NCBI RefSeq assembly: GCF_001522545.3
Contig: NC_031799.1
Span: 36,133,522 to 36,197,521, forward strand
Direction of reading: 5' to 3'
DNA length: 64,000 nucleotides
Origin: Parus major
Taxonomy: Eukaryota > Chordata > Aves > Passeriformes > Paridae
In this document: piece after piece, positions 1 to 12,135 of the stretch
Layout: each line of letters opens with the position of its first letter
How positions within the stretch are numbered: position 1 is the first letter of the stretch
Program-made: the position numbers and the translations under genes
Notes under the pieces: generated by a model
Told to the model about the DNA's origin: nothing
Databases searched by the model: none
What the model saw: the letters and a program-made list of their open reading frames with translations, nothing else

Positions 1-1345
1 AGGCTGCCAATATGGTCTGTCTACAAGAAGGAGGATCCAGGGAGCTGCATGCTTGCAAGTCTGGCCTCAGTGTCAGGGAAGGTTGTGGAACAGATGGAGT
101 ACATGGCATGTGTAGGACAACCAGAGCATCAGGCCCAGCCAGCAGGGGTTTGGGAAAGGTACCCTTACCTCCTTCCATATCCAGCTGAACAAGTGGATCA
201 GGGAAAGGCTGTGGATATAGTCTGCCTGGACTTCAGTAAAGCCTTTGATGCCATTTCCCAAAGCATCCTCCTTGGGAAACTGGCTTCCCATGTCTAGAAT
301 GGGTACACTGTTTGCTGGTTAAAAACTGGCTGGATGGTCAGGCCCAGAGAGTGTTGGTTGATGGGCAGTCACTAGTGGGTTTCCCCAGGGATCCGCATCA
401 CGGCCAATCCTGGTTAACATCTTTATTAATGATACCAAGGGGATTGGCTGCATTCAGTAAGTCTGCAGGTGACACCAATTTGGAAGGAAGTGTTGATATG
501 CTGTAGGGTGGGAAGGCTCTGCAGAGGGATTTGGACAGGCTGGATCAATGGACTGAGGCCAATCATATAAGTTTCAACAAGCTGAAGTGCCAGGTCCTGC
601 CCTTGGGTCACAATAGCGCCGGGCAGGACTACAGGGTTGGGGCAGAGAGGCTGGAAAGCTGTCCAGCAGAAAAGGGCCTGGGAGTGCTGGTTGGCAGTAG
701 GTGAACATGGGCCAACACACACACAGGTGGCCAAGAAGGCCTATGGCATTCTGGCCTCCATTAGCAACAGTGTAACCAGCAAAACCAGGGCAGTGATTGT
801 CCCCCTGTGCCTATACCTCACACTGGTGAGGCCACACCTTGAGTGCTGTGTTCAATTCTGGGACCCCTTAATTCAGGCAGGACATTGTGGTGCTGGAATC
901 AGTCCAGAGAAGGGCAACAAGGCTGGTGATGGGTCTGAAACACAAATCCTGTGAGGAACGGCTGAGGGAGCAGGGGGTGTTTTTACATTAGAGAAAAGGA
1001 GGCTCAGAGAAGACCTTATCAGTCTCTACAATTACCAGAAGGGAGGTTGTGGCGAGATAGGAGTCAGATTATTCTCCCAGGTAACAAGGAATAGGACAAG
1101 GGAAAGTGGTCTCAGGTTGTGATAGGGGAGGTTCAAGTTGAATATTACAAAAAATATAATCACTGAAAGTGGCTAAGCATTAGAACTGGCTGCTCAGAAA
1201 AGTCACCATCCTTAGAAGTGCTTAAAAAAAAAAAAGTAGACAATAGTATAGTTTAATTAGCATGGAGGTGTTCAGTCAGAGGTTGGACTTGATGATTTTG
1301 AAGGTCTTTTCCAAGCATAATGAGTCTATGATTCTGAATTGCAGC
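1..1345 (+). mobile_element. CR1 LINE fragment, reverse transcriptase and 3' end
   Basis: This is a decayed avian CR1 retrotransposon. Around 200-290 it translates to the reverse-transcriptase motif VCLDFSKAFDAIS. Around 600-950 the usual CR1 segments follow in order but in shifting frames ([11 protein letters not shown], then [13 protein letters not shown]). The element ends near 1,270-1,340 with the classic CR1 tail, in which 'ggttggacttgatgat' is followed by 'gtctatgattctgaa'. Stops and frameshifts show that it is dead. It begins before the window and lies within or upstream of an IDNK intron. Confidence 0.9.
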
Positions 1346-1835
1346 ATGTGCCTGAGAGTGCTGACCAAATGCTTTGAAACTCTGTCAGGCTGGTGCTATT
1401 ACCAGTTCCCTGGGGAGCCTGTTCCAGTGCCCAGCCACCCCTGGGGTGGGGCCTTTTTCTAATATCCACCATGAACCTCCCCTGACACAGCTTCAGGCCA
1501 TTCCCTCACATCCTGTCACTGGTCACCACAGAGAACAGATCAGTGTCTGCCCCTCCTCTCCTCTCAGGAGGAAGTTGTAACTGCAATGAGGTCTGTCCTC
1601 TGTCTCCTCTTCCCCAGGCTGAACAGACCAAATGACTTCAGCCACTCCTCATACACCTTCCCCTCAAGGCTCCTCAGCATCCTCAAGGCCCTCCTTTAGA
1701 TACTCTCTAATATATTTATATTCTTCTTATACTGTGGTGCCCAAAGCTGCACACAGGACTCAAGGTGAGGCCACCGCAGAGCAGAGCAGGACAATCCCAT
1801 CCCTTGACAGGCTGGCAGTGCTTGAAGTACTAGTA
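1346..1835 (-). mobile_element. CR1 LINE 3'-region fragment, antisense
   Basis: The region reads as the complement of CR1 3' sequence. On the + strand it contains the familiar antisense stretches 'cctgttccagtgcccagcc', 'gaacagaccaaatgacttcag' and 'gtggtgcccaaagctgc'. It abuts the + strand CR1 tail at about 1,345, so two CR1 copies lie tail to tail. It has no coding potential. Confidence 0.8.
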
Positions 1836-3200
1836 ACTTAATGGTACAGCTTGAAAAAAAGGATTATTCTATTTGCCATTAATTAGGACAGTGGTTTTAC
1901 AGTTAAAGCCCCTTTTCGTGTACAAAATCAGGAAGAATTAAAAAAGCTCATGTCCACTACTTCTAGAGAAATATATACTTATGAATGTATGTCTCTTTAA
2001 ACAACTAATATAAAATACAAAGAATATAAACTAAACAATCCTGGTGAACATATGAAATCAATCTAAAAGTATACAGAACTTAAGAACAGGGCAAGATGCA
2101 GTAATGGTATATTTTTAAAAAGACCTTAAGAATTTAATTAGAATTGAAAAATTTTGCAAAGTTCCTACTTCTTTTATTTTTCTTTTTTTTTTTTTTTTTT
2201 TTTTGCAAGGGTTCCACTTTTATTTTTTTCAGGCCCTCAAATCTTTTGGGAGATGTCCTTAGACAATCTAGACAAATGTTCAAGATTCTGGTGAAAACCT
2301 TGGATCTTTCACTAACAATTGGAAGCCTGTATGTTGTCTGTAGCAGCATTGTACACTTGAATGACTAAACCATTCGTGTGTGGTGCCCAGCAAGAAGAAA
2401 GCATCTTTTCTGAAAAATGAGAGGTGCAAAATTGTGAGGGCCATCTTGAATGCCAAGGGGAAGTTACTGTGTAATGACTGGAACAAAAAATTGTTGCATT
2501 TATTTGTCCATGTTAGCATTTGTTGTGCTCACCCAGCAGTAACAGCATTGAGAAATTAAATGGGAGCAGTTTTAAGTGCTCATTAGGCACGACTGAAGTT
2601 TGTGGCAGCTTAACATTTCAGATTTTTAAGATTTTTTTAAGTAAGCATCTTATTAATCACTCGCGTTTGCCTAAGTAATGGGCAGAAGTTTTGGGAAATT
2701 GTGGTTGTGATTACATTTATTTGTGAGTGCTACTGAAATAGTTATTGAACGTAACTAAATTTAGTCTGTTTCTGGAAGCTTCAACTTGAATCCAAAACGG
2801 GGATGGGGTGTGTGTATGACACTATCAGGGAAAAGAAATAACAATTCTAGCTGTACATTTTAATGGTACAATAGAAGCAAGAGATAAGCTGACTGTCCTT
2901 CAGAGGTTTACAAGGTGCATGCTACACTTGTGTACCTATTACTTCCATCATATACTTGTAGGGACCTGTAACATAAAAAGTATTATTCCACTGAAAGCTT
3001 CTTATTCATAATATGCCTGGCAGTTCATATTAGCCTTCAGGCAGTAGTAGCAAGCCTATATATAAAGAAAGAGATTAAAAACTGAACTTCCTGAAGAGTT
3101 TAATGCCAATTTTTACTTCTAGTCAAATACCTGAGATGCTAGAGGCAATTGTTTCAAATTAATTTCTGAAGAATTTTTAACTAATTTGTTTTCTTTCTAG
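1836..3200. other. IDNK intron sequence without recognised features
   Basis: AT-rich non-coding sequence. It holds a poly-T run at about 2,184-2,204 and a CA/TG-poor remainder. I searched it for the IDNK exon that normally precedes the DRIPWLC exon and saw none, so that exon probably lies before the window. Confidence 0.5.
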
Positions 3201-3244
3201 GATAGGATTCCTTGGCTTTGCACATTGCATGATATACTAAGGAG
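3201..3244 (+). CDS. IDNK: IDNK internal coding exon (44 bp)
   Basis: A short exon, too small for an ORF scan. The acceptor is 'ttctttctag' immediately before 3,201 and the donor is AG|gtaaga after 3,244. It translates to DRIPWLCTLHDILR plus two bases of an Arg codon. This matches the conserved gluconokinase segment DRIPWLxxLHDIL that follows the nucleotide-binding and gluconate-binding region. The two leftover bases (AG) join the first base (A) of the exon at 5,242 to restore Arg in frame, which supports both boundaries. Confidence 0.9.
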
Positions 3245-3604
3245 GTAAGAGAATATCTAGTTTTAAAAAGTTTTAGCTAGAGACAGAAGTACCAAAAGTG
3301 TTTTTCCCCACTGCATTGCAAAGCAGAAATATAAGTGGGAGTGTACAGAACTTCTGCAAATAGTAAAGTCATTCTATTTTTACTAATCCAAACTGTCATA
3401 GTAATTGCTGACGGTGAGCTAATCCCTGAGAAATAAAGTGGGAAATTGTTGCCAGTGATTTCTTTTTTTCTCCTATCTGTGTAAAATAATTTCAAGGATC
3501 CAATTTATTAAAAAGCCTGGCATTAACTGCTTAGAAAGAACATAACTACAAAATACACCAATAACAACAGTAAGAAAAAATACTGTTATTCTGAATAAGA
3601 TACA

Positions 3605-4110
3605 GTGTCAAGTTTGTTTGACACTGTTCACTTGCTTGAGTGTACTCTGCTAATTTGCAGATGACACCAAAATGGGAGGAGTAACTGATGCAGAGGAACC
3701 TTGAAAGGCTGTAGAAACAGGTTGGTAGGAACCTTTTAAAAATGCAAAATCCTACCTCTGGGAAAGAACAACCCCAAGCACTGCTATGGACAGAGGGCAC
3801 TCAGCTGGAAAGCAGCAGAAAAGGGCCTGAGGGAGCTGTGATGGACAGCCCCAGTTTGACATACACCAGCAATGTGCTCCTCTGGCAAGACAGGCCAGCA
3901 AAATCCTGAATCCCAGGCTGTATTAGACCAAGAATTGCCAGCAGGTCAAAGGAGGTGGTCCTTCCCCTCTCCTTTTGCACTGGTGAGGTCACACCTGAAC
4001 TGCTGTGTCAGTTCTGGGCTCCTCATTATGAGAGAGGCATGGACATACTGGAGAGCATCCAACAATGATGAAGGGACTGGAGTATGTCCCAAAAAAGGAA
4101 AAGGTTGGGA
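3605..4110 (+). mobile_element. CR1 LINE fragment in IDNK intron
   Basis: Old CR1 sequence. 'atttgcagatgacaccaaaatggg' corresponds to the FADDTK reverse-transcriptase motif region. Later come 'gaaaagggcctg' and a segment around 3,975-4,020 that reads as VRSHLNCCVSSG, a decayed version of the VRPHLEYCVQFW motif. Both ends are ragged. Confidence 0.75.
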
Positions 4111-5056
4111 GGGCAGGGACTGTTTAGGCAAGCTTTACAATTGCTTGTGTGCATTAGGTGAACATACCTCATTGGAGCACAGGTTAATCCAGAAATTTTT
4201 CTGGATTGATATGCTGGATCCATTGCTTTATATTATGTGATAGCTTAATGCCACTGCCCAGCTCTGGAAACTTTACAAAATCAACTATATTTTAAAAGAA
4301 CCTAATGCCAGTGTTTAATTATTAGTTCTTATTAATAGCTGAGGCTGTCACTGACTTACCTAAGTGATAATGGTAGGTATCAGAAGTTCTCACTTCCCTT
4401 TGAACCAAAATCTAACCATAGAATGATATTTAAATAGGTTTATACCTGATTTTAATTTTACTACAGGATATATTTTCTTAGGCAGGAATTTTATCCACTC
4501 CTCTTAGAGACAACTAATTCTGGATTTGCTTTTTGGTGGAACAGACACCACACAGAACACACCCAGAGTTGAATGCTTTATTTTAAGAAGCCTTGTCAGC
4601 AGAAAATACATGTGCAAAGCATTCACTGACCTGCAATCTCTTGTTTAATCTGAAGTGAGTATATATGCAATGCTGCCAATGAGTTGCAGAAAACAAATTA
4701 CAGTTGAGTCTGAGACAGTGACAACATGTATTTAAAATACTGTATTTAAGAACAGTGGTCTGTACTGTTTATCAGCTGCTTACCTTTAGAGAGAATAGTA
4801 CAGTAATTTTATAGATAATGGGTAGGTGTTTCTATGGATATTTAGTTCCTATTGTCAGCAATTAAGGAAATTATCTTGACACTTCCTTGTGCTAGAATTT
4901 AATTTAATTCAGGAAAGAATGGTGGCTAATAGACAAGCTCCGTAGGACTGAGATTTTGCTAAAAGCTTGACCTCACTTTCAAATCACATCTTTACCTGGA
5001 CTAGAAATTTGGTTTCAAAATCCCATCAAAATTATGCAAATACCTGTCAAATATAA

Positions 5057-5118
5057 TCAAGTATATTCAAATATACTGTATATATTCAAATATACAAGTA
5101 TATTCAAATATACTGTCA
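5057..5118. repeat. AT-rich tandem/direct repeat
   Basis: The unit 'gtatattcaaatata' and close variants occur about three times in roughly 60 bp (for example at 5,069, 5,083 and 5,098). It lies within the last IDNK intron, about 120 bp before the acceptor. Confidence 0.7.
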
Positions 5119-5241
5119 AAATGCCACTACTCCTGTGGCTGTCCTTAAGGAGCTAGGGCTTGTCTGCCTTGTTCAGTAGAACTAACAAGCTGTTTTTGTA
5201 GATGTATAAATGTTTTTATTTTTGTTTTTTCTTTTCAATAG

Positions 5242-5602
5242 AGAAGACACATCTAGACAAGATACAGTTCTAGCCTGTTCTGCACTCAAGAAGATGTACA
5301 GGAATGTGTTAATTAGTGGAGCATCTGCAGTCAAAAGCAACCAGCCAGAGCAACCAGGAGAAAACCCAGCACTGAAGATCCTCTTTGTTCATTTGGATGG
5401 ACCTATGAACATCATTGCTGACCGCCTGGAGAAGAGGAGAGGTCATTTTATGCCACTTAAACTTCTCAAGTCTCAGTTTGATACTCTAGAGCCACCTAGT
5501 GCACCAGAAAACTTCATTACTGTCAGTCTAGAAAAATCTCTCCCAGAAATAGTAGAAGAGATTGAGAGCGCCATTATTCAGGGTGAGGCTTTGCCAGCGT
5601 AA
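5242..5602 (+). CDS. IDNK: IDNK terminal coding exon, gluconokinase C-terminal part
   Basis: IDNK phosphorylates D-gluconate with ATP to 6-phosphogluconate, feeding the pentose phosphate pathway. This last coding exon begins after 'cttttcaatag' and ends with a TAA at 5,600-5,602. It encodes about 120 residues containing VLACSALKKMYR, the conserved ACSALKxxYR substrate-site motif of the gluconokinase family. This is followed by GHFMPLKLLKSQFDTLEPP, matching the GHFMPxxLLxSQFxTLEPP signature near the C-terminus. An insertion around 5,330-5,375 (SNQPEQPGENP) fills the same variable loop as in human IDNK. The N-terminal P-loop exons are outside the window, so the gene is partial here. It converges on UBQLN1. 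Confidence 0.95.
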
Positions 5603-6285
5603 TTTTCTGAATGACACATATAGAAATTACCTGAGGGATAGCAAGGCTATGAGACAGGGTTTTAATTATTAAATTGATTATTAAATCGAACCAGCTTATT
5701 TTGAAGAGCTGGTTTACTGCTTGGTTTTTTTATCATGGCTCTATAAAAGACAAACAAGATATAATTTGCAATAACTTAACTTTTTAAGCCCTTCACTCTA
5801 TGAAATTAAAATTCTCATTTTAGTAAGAGCCTACTTTTGAAAATCCTTGCAAGGGTCACACAGAATAATTTCTTTTCTTAATTTTAATATTTACTCTGTC
5901 AGATACTGAGATGGGCACATCTGCTATTACAAGATAAATAATTTACAGCTTTGTTAAAAATAATGTCATTTTCCTAGAAGAGGCAGGAACATGTATGATG
6001 AAGTTCCATACATGACACTACCTCTGTCTCACTGCTGGATTTTCATCAAGTTGTAGGTTCTGTGTTTGTATCCTTGTTTACCTCACTAGAGTACTGATGA
6101 CTTCATGAGAACTTTCCTGATCTCTCACTGAATGCATTGACCACCAAGCTGAAAAATGTTTGAAATAAAAGGCAGTGGTGGTGATGCAATATAAAAAATT
6201 TAACTGAATGGAAAGCTTTAGAAATAAAGCATAAGAAATATTTAGAAATAAAGCTTCAGAAATAAAACATCACACTGGCTCTGAA
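5603..6285 (+). other. IDNK: IDNK 3' untranslated region with clustered poly(A) signals
   Basis: Non-coding sequence follows the TAA. Four AATAAA hexamers occur at 6,164, 6,223, 6,247 and 6,261, so transcript ends at about 6,185 and 6,245-6,285 are plausible. The exact end cannot be fixed from the sequence alone. Confidence 0.55.
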
Positions 6286-8535
6286 CTTGGAGCTTTCATG
6301 TACAAAGCGTATACATTGCAGCTGAGTGTGAGTCAACTAGTGATTTAAGGTAGTGAATGCAAGGTTGATTGACACTTCCTTCTTTTTGAAAACTTACTCT
6401 TTCACAGCTGGACCTTCTTCTTCACTTCCCAATGCTGGTGGGCACCTCAGTGCATGTCAATGCAATTGCTTTAAAGCTTTTGATCAAACTATTCCTACTA
6501 CATATTTTTCTCATCTTTTTTGATGAAGATGAGAAGAAAATTCCAAATACCTAATCAGTCACCTAGCTACCAGAATTTAAGATTGAAGTCCTTTTTTACC
6601 ACCAAGATGTTTTTCAAAAAGTACTTCATGTCATGTTAGACAAGATAGGCCTTTTCAGCTTCATACAATGAAATTTTCTATTTTTAGTTTCTGTATGAAA
6701 GATTTGAGTCTCGTCCGAATGGAGACATCTCCATGTGCTGTCACACATGGATTATTTTTAGTATGTCATGCAATTTTTTTTATTTCTGGAATGATGGATG
6801 AACTCCTGTAGAAGAACACCTCATGTTTGAAAGCATCTTTAGTGTAATTTTCACCTGGGTAAGTACTTGAAAAATATTGATCATGGTTCTCATTATGAAT
6901 GAAAATGGTAAGGGTTTTGTGGTGTACTAGACAAACTACTGTGCTTAAATTAGAGCAGTAAATGGGCTTTATGTTACTGAAAGCAGCAATTTTTAGACAC
7001 AGAATTGGAATTTTAGGCATTAACCTATCCAGAAATGGTATTTTCCAGTTTATTTGTGACCTGAAGGGAGAATACCAGGCAGTTACTAGTTTTAGTCTGT
7101 TGCTGTACGCTACAGGGTGCTCTCACCCCAGATCCTGTTTGTTCCAACAGCCAGGGTGCAAGTTTAAGACATAGAAGCAAAGTTAAGTGCAAGAGGCAGG
7201 GATATCTGTAAGCTTCTTAATACCCTGAAATTTCAGAGACCTCTTCAGACCAAGTGACTGGTCAGACCTGTACAAATTTTGTAGCTATGAAAATCACAGA
7301 CACAGCACCCTCTTGTGGCATCTATGCTGTTAATGAGGTCTTCATCTTTTTCAATACACCATTTTACAAACACTTGACTAATGTACACATTATTAAATAC
7401 AGATTTATGCTTCCTTCTTTCACACGCAATAAAGCCAGACCATAACGCTCTACAGCAGCAGCATCCTGTCACACACAGATATGATCAGACCTTTAAATAT
7501 TTTTTTTTTTTTAAAAAGGGACATTTTTGAGTTCTGAGAAGGCCAGACTGATTTTCAGATCTACTTGTCTGCATTTATAGAACATTCACAAAGTGGCTTC
7601 ACTGACAAAATTGTACTCAACAGTAAAAAAAAAATCTCATTAAGAGAGTTTTATATAAGAAGCTTGGATTTTGGACGGCTTCTAAACAAAGTAATATGTT
7701 CATACTTACAGGCAGTTCATGCTTCAGATTAGGTCAGGGTATTTCTCAGTCTTTGTTTTTATGTTGGGAATCTTTCTTTCCCTTACCCTTTTAATATATT
7801 TGCATCTTGCTTTTACTTAAAAGATACTGCAGAAAAGGTTGTCAAGCTAATCGGTTGTCTGTTACCTGCTATTCTGAAAGACAAAGCATTACTTCTGTTC
7901 ACTTATATTCTGTTCATTAAAAATTATTAGATTAAGATGTGAATTATCCCAATATTAACCACATAAAACTACTCTCAGATTTTAATCAAGCTGTGCACAT
8001 GTGCATTGGAAGAAAAAGGTAGCAGAACAATCCCTGCCCAAAGACAATCCTACAGCATTTCATTTATTTGATTTAGGTTTCATTTGTGGTTTGTTTTTGT
8101 TGTTTTGTTTGGGAGTTTTGTTGTTGCTGTTTTTAAACTAACACCACTATTCTAGGAATGTCATATTCAGGTTAGTTGGGCAGGCTATTAATATTATCTG
8201 GATGCAAGTATTTTGATATGTATTTAGCAAATGCAGCAAAAACTGAGGAGGAAACACCTGGAGTTCGAAATTGCTTACTCTGTCTCTAAGCACAAATTAT
8301 CTATGCAAGGTACATGCACTTTACATCCTCACGAATTTATGCGATCCACAGTTAGTAACATGATGTGTAAATAATGCACCTACTACAGCACAAATGTTTT
8401 TCAGTGCTAAAATGAGGAAATAAAAATGAAATGAGGAAATAAAAATGAAATACTATCTATCCCAAACTGCACAAGTTCCTCTGCACAGGAAAGGAACAGA
8501 CTAGCTGCCTGCCACCTCAACTATAAATTGATATG
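6286..8535. other. Intergenic sequence between IDNK and UBQLN1 (left part)
   Basis: AT-rich sequence without a convincing exon. It contains poly-T/A runs (about 7,498-7,513), a TTTG-rich stretch at about 8,085-8,135 and a short perfect direct repeat at about 8,412-8,449. No RNA gene was recognised. Confidence 0.5.
8412..8449. repeat. 19-bp perfect tandem duplication
   Basis: The sequence 'atgaggaaataaaaatgaa' occurs twice in immediate succession, which looks like a local replication-slippage duplication. Confidence 0.8.
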
Positions 8536-9618
8536 TGTTGTGGTTTTTTTATTAATAGTATTTATTTTGTTATGCCAGGTTGTGGTATTTGGGGGGGGCA
8601 GGGGGTTTGGCTACAGGGGTGGCTTCTGTGAGAATCTGCTGGAAGCCACCCCCACCCCCTGTTGAAACAATCCCAGCTGGCTTCCAGACGGACATGCTGC
8701 TGGCCAAGGCTGGGCCAATCAGAAATGGTGATAACACTCCTGTGATAACAGATTTCTAAGAACAGGGGAGAAAAAATGTGATTGCGCAGATGTAACTGCA
8801 GCCAGCAAAGCATGGGGTGAGAACACGTGAGAGGAGCAGCTCTGCAGGCACCAAGCTCAGTGCAGAAGGAGGGGAGGAGATTCCCCCACAGCCCCTGGTA
8901 CAGCCCATGGTGAGGCAGCTGTGCCCCTGCAGCCCATAGAGGTCCATGGGGATGCAGAGATCCACCTGCAGCCCATGGAGGAGCCCAAGGCTGGAGCAGG
9001 TGGGTGCCTGAGAGGAGGCTGTGACCCCATGGGAAGCCTGTGCTGGAGCAGGGTCGTGGCAGGGACCTGCAGACCTGTGGAGAGGAGCCCATGCTGGAGC
9101 AGGCTTCCTGTAGGATGTGACCCTGTGGGGGACACACTAGAGCAGCCTGTCCTTGGAAGGACTGCGCCCCATGCACAGTGGCCTATGTTGCAGTAGTTTG
9201 TGGAGAGCTGTTGCCCACAAGCTGGACTGAGATGGAGAACTGTCACCCATGAGAGGGACGCCACACTGGAGCAGGGGAACAACTCTCCCTAAGCAGCAGC
9301 AGAAAAAGCTTGTAATGAACTGACCATAATCCCCATTCCCCGTCTCCCTGCACTGATGGAAGGTAGGAGGTAGAGCTAGGAAGGAGGGAGGAGTAGGGTC
9401 TATTTTTACTCCCCATTATCCTGGTCTGATTTTGTTACTAATAAATTCTACTAATATCTCTAATTCCAGCCTGTTTTTCCCATGACAGTAAATGATGAGC
9501 AATCTCTCCCAGTTCTTATCTCAACCCATAAACCCTTTTTCACATTTTCTCTCTCCTGTCCAGCTGCAGAAGGGAGGTATACAGTGACTTTGCATCCAGA
9601 CAGGGTCAGCTCAGCACA
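8536..9618 (+). mobile_element. ERVL-like solo LTR, about 1.08 kb
   Basis: It begins TGTTGTGG and ends TCAGCACA, giving TG...CA termini. Landmarks resemble a common avian ERVL-type LTR: 'ggtggcttctgtgagaa' near the 5' end, a central array of degenerate units ending in 'ctggagcag' (about 8,970-9,260), a polyadenylation signal in 'ctaataaattctac' (about 9,438-9,452) and 'ctgtttttcccatgacagtaa' in the last 150 bp. No matching internal retroviral genes or second LTR lie beside it. Exact target duplications were not found. The short ORFs inside follow the repeat array and are not genes. Confidence 0.8.
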
Positions 9619-10730
9619 AGCAGTCACTGAACCAAGAAGATAATTAGGCAGACCACATCCTTTAAGAAACTAGCCATCTTCCAGCCATATTCCCAATAGC
9701 AAATTCATGCATTTTGAGTATTTTAAATTATATCTGTCAGTTCAGATATCATAACTTCCAGATTTTTGGCTTTGGCATCAAATGATGGCAACTTTTTCTA
9801 GCAGGGGTTTGATGATCAGGCAAGGCAGTTTTGCAGACAATCCTGTCAGGTCACTTGGTCCACAGCAAAGGAAAAGAAGAAAGCAGGAAAATGAAGAAAC
9901 CTTTAAGCACACATGTACTCTGATCCAAAATACAAGCTCCAGATTTCAAATACAAGTTATCTAAGTGCTCATGTGAAAAAAGAAGTAGGTAATTCTGAAG
10001 AGAGAATTTTAAAGAGAGATGGATAAAGGGATGAGGGGTAGAAGTGGGATGGGGTGAACAAAGAGAAACATTGTAACTTAATCTAAAACATGTAAATGCA
10101 GGTTTTCTCCCACCATTAAAGATGAAATAAAAGGTCTATCCTATCTATAAAGCTTGTTCTGCTTTCTATATTTTCTGACAAAATGAAAATTCCTAATAAA
10201 AAACAGCTCAGTGTTTTTACCACTACTTACCAGAAAGCTAGTTTAATTGACATTAATTACTGATAAATATTGATTCTACTTCAAGAAGAGAGCTTAGCTG
10301 AAGGCTCAGTATAGGTTTTAGGTCAAACTTCTTCTCTTGCTGAATTGCAATGAAATTTTACTTCATATGTATTATCTCTTAGTTTGTAACATGCAACTGA
10401 AATCCTTAAAAATGGTGAGATGAATGGTGTCTCAAGGAAGTATTTAGTGTCTTGGTAAAAACTGTTCCGTTCCCCACATCACCCTTGCCCTTCCATCTGA
10501 CAGACTTTTTGGATGTCATGGACTATATTCTCAAAAAGATCTGCCTGTTGAATAGTGAGGGAGTCTCAATTTTTTTTAATGCAAGGTTCCAGTAAGGCAC
10601 ACTTAAGTTGAATTAGTTTCTTTGGAGATCCTAATAGTCACTGTGAAAGTAACTGTAAAAAAGTTAGAGATTATTCTACAGAAACTACTTGCTCTCTATC
10701 CTTTTTTATCAATGGGTTCTGTAACCTCCC
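9619..10730. other. Intergenic, nothing recognised
   Basis: AT-rich sequence between the LTR and the CR1 element. No splice-flanked coding block, repeat signature or RNA structure was recognised. Confidence 0.45.
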
Positions 10731-12135
10731 TCTGCCTGAAGGCCAGAATAAAATGATGAACAAAGGCAAGTCCTTGCCTGGAACAACAGACAAGACACCT
10801 CCTTGCCCATCTCACCCTCCCTTTAGGTGCCTCTCTGTAAGCAGTTACAGATAAGGAAAGTCATGCAATGGATGATAAGGATGAAGGCCCCTCTCTACTG
10901 AAGATGTTATCAAGACCAGACAGGCCTACAGCTCACAACATCAGTTCCATGAAGAAGAAAATAATAGTTGTAGTGGTAGATGGTTCCCTTCAAAGGGGAA
11001 TGGAAGGTCCAATATGCTGGAAGGATATTCCCCTCAAGGAAGTTTACTGCACTCCTGGAGTCAAGGTTAATGATATCACCAGGAAGTTTCCCAGCCTGGT
11101 TCAGTGCTCAGACTACTACCCATTGCTGATCCTCCATGAAAGTGGTGAAGAAGTCACGACATGTAATCAGTCCAAAGGCTATCAAAAGAGACTTCAAGGC
11201 CTTGGGACAATTGGTAAGGGCATCATGGGCATAGGTTATTTTTTCCTCCCATTCTTCCATGTGGAGGTAATGACTGAAAGAAACAGATGGATCAAGTCGA
11301 TTAATATGTGGCTCTGAGGCTCATGTCACTGCCAAAATTTTGGGTTGTTTGACAATGGGATAGCTAAGATAACACATTCTTGCTTGTATCAGATGGGATC
11401 AGAAGCATCACCTCTCTCAAAAAAAAGAGGGTCTTTGGTCAACAGTTAGCAGGAGTCACCAATACAGCTTTTAACAATTTATGATTGGGAAGAGGGAGGT
11501 TATCATCCTATTTAATAATGATAAGGTGTGGGATGATTTGCCATCCCATTTATATCAGTTAAGTGCCAGAGCCAGCAAGAGACACCCAGAGTCTAGAGAG
11601 GGATTGCAGGTCAGTAGTACACCTGGAAGACAGCACAAGGGATTCCAGCCTCTCCAGAGAGAAAGTAATTTTCATTGGATGGGTGGGATAACTTAAATGC
11701 CTCTATGCTAACACATCCAGCATCCAGGGAATAAAGGAGACATATGCATGCCTGCAGGTCTGTGATCTTACTGGCATGACAAAAACATGGTGGAAACTCC
11801 CATGACTGGTTGGAATGGAAGGATACAGTCTCCTCAGGAAGGGCAGGCAGGGGAGACAAAGTAGAGATGTCAACCTCTCTGTCAGTGACCATCTGCATGG
11901 AGCCCCTCCTGGAATAGATGAGGAGCTGATTTACAGCTTATGGGTGAGGATTAAAGGGAGGACAAGCACAGGTAAGTTTATAGTGGAGGCCTGCTACGGG
12001 CCACCTGACCAGGAAGATGTAGCCACTGAAGCCCTCCATAAGCAGAGTAGAAAAGCCTCACATTCACAAGCCCTGATCCTCATGGGGGATTCCAACCATC
12101 GCAACAGCAATTTGGAGGACCAGGCATAAGCAACC
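10731..12135 (+). mobile_element. CR1 LINE, ORF1 esterase-like domain and start of ORF2 endonuclease
   Basis: This is the 5' half of an unusually long but decayed CR1. Between 10,868 and 11,320 a readable frame carries GSLQRGMEGPICW, EVYCTPGVKVNDITRKFPS and DYYPLL. These correspond to the SGNH-hydrolase (esterase-like) domain known from avian CR1 ORF1. The rest of ORF1 continues in broken frames to about 11,500. From about 11,720 ORF2 begins, with LTGMTKTW and then, around 11,815-12,120, MEGYSLLRKGRQG, SLWVRIKGR, CYGPPDQED and LILMGDSNH. These are typical apurinic endonuclease segments, with Ser in place of the usual Phe in GDFN. It is inactive. Confidence 0.88.

Larger units (their letters stand above)
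3245..5241. other. IDNK last intron
   Basis: Intron between the two IDNK exons, with a gtaaga donor and a pyrimidine-rich 'cttttcaatag' acceptor. It contains a CR1 fragment at about 3,605-4,110 and an AT-rich direct repeat at about 5,057-5,118. Nothing else was recognised. Confidence 0.75.

Noticed and set aside
8562..9282. Overlapping long open frames on both strands (up to 204 codons)
   Set aside because: They lie in the degenerate repeat array of an LTR, in several frames at once, with no recognisable protein motif.
11481..11898. Apparent independent small genes at 11.5-11.9 kb
   Set aside because: They are pieces of the CR1 ORF1-ORF2 junction in broken frames.
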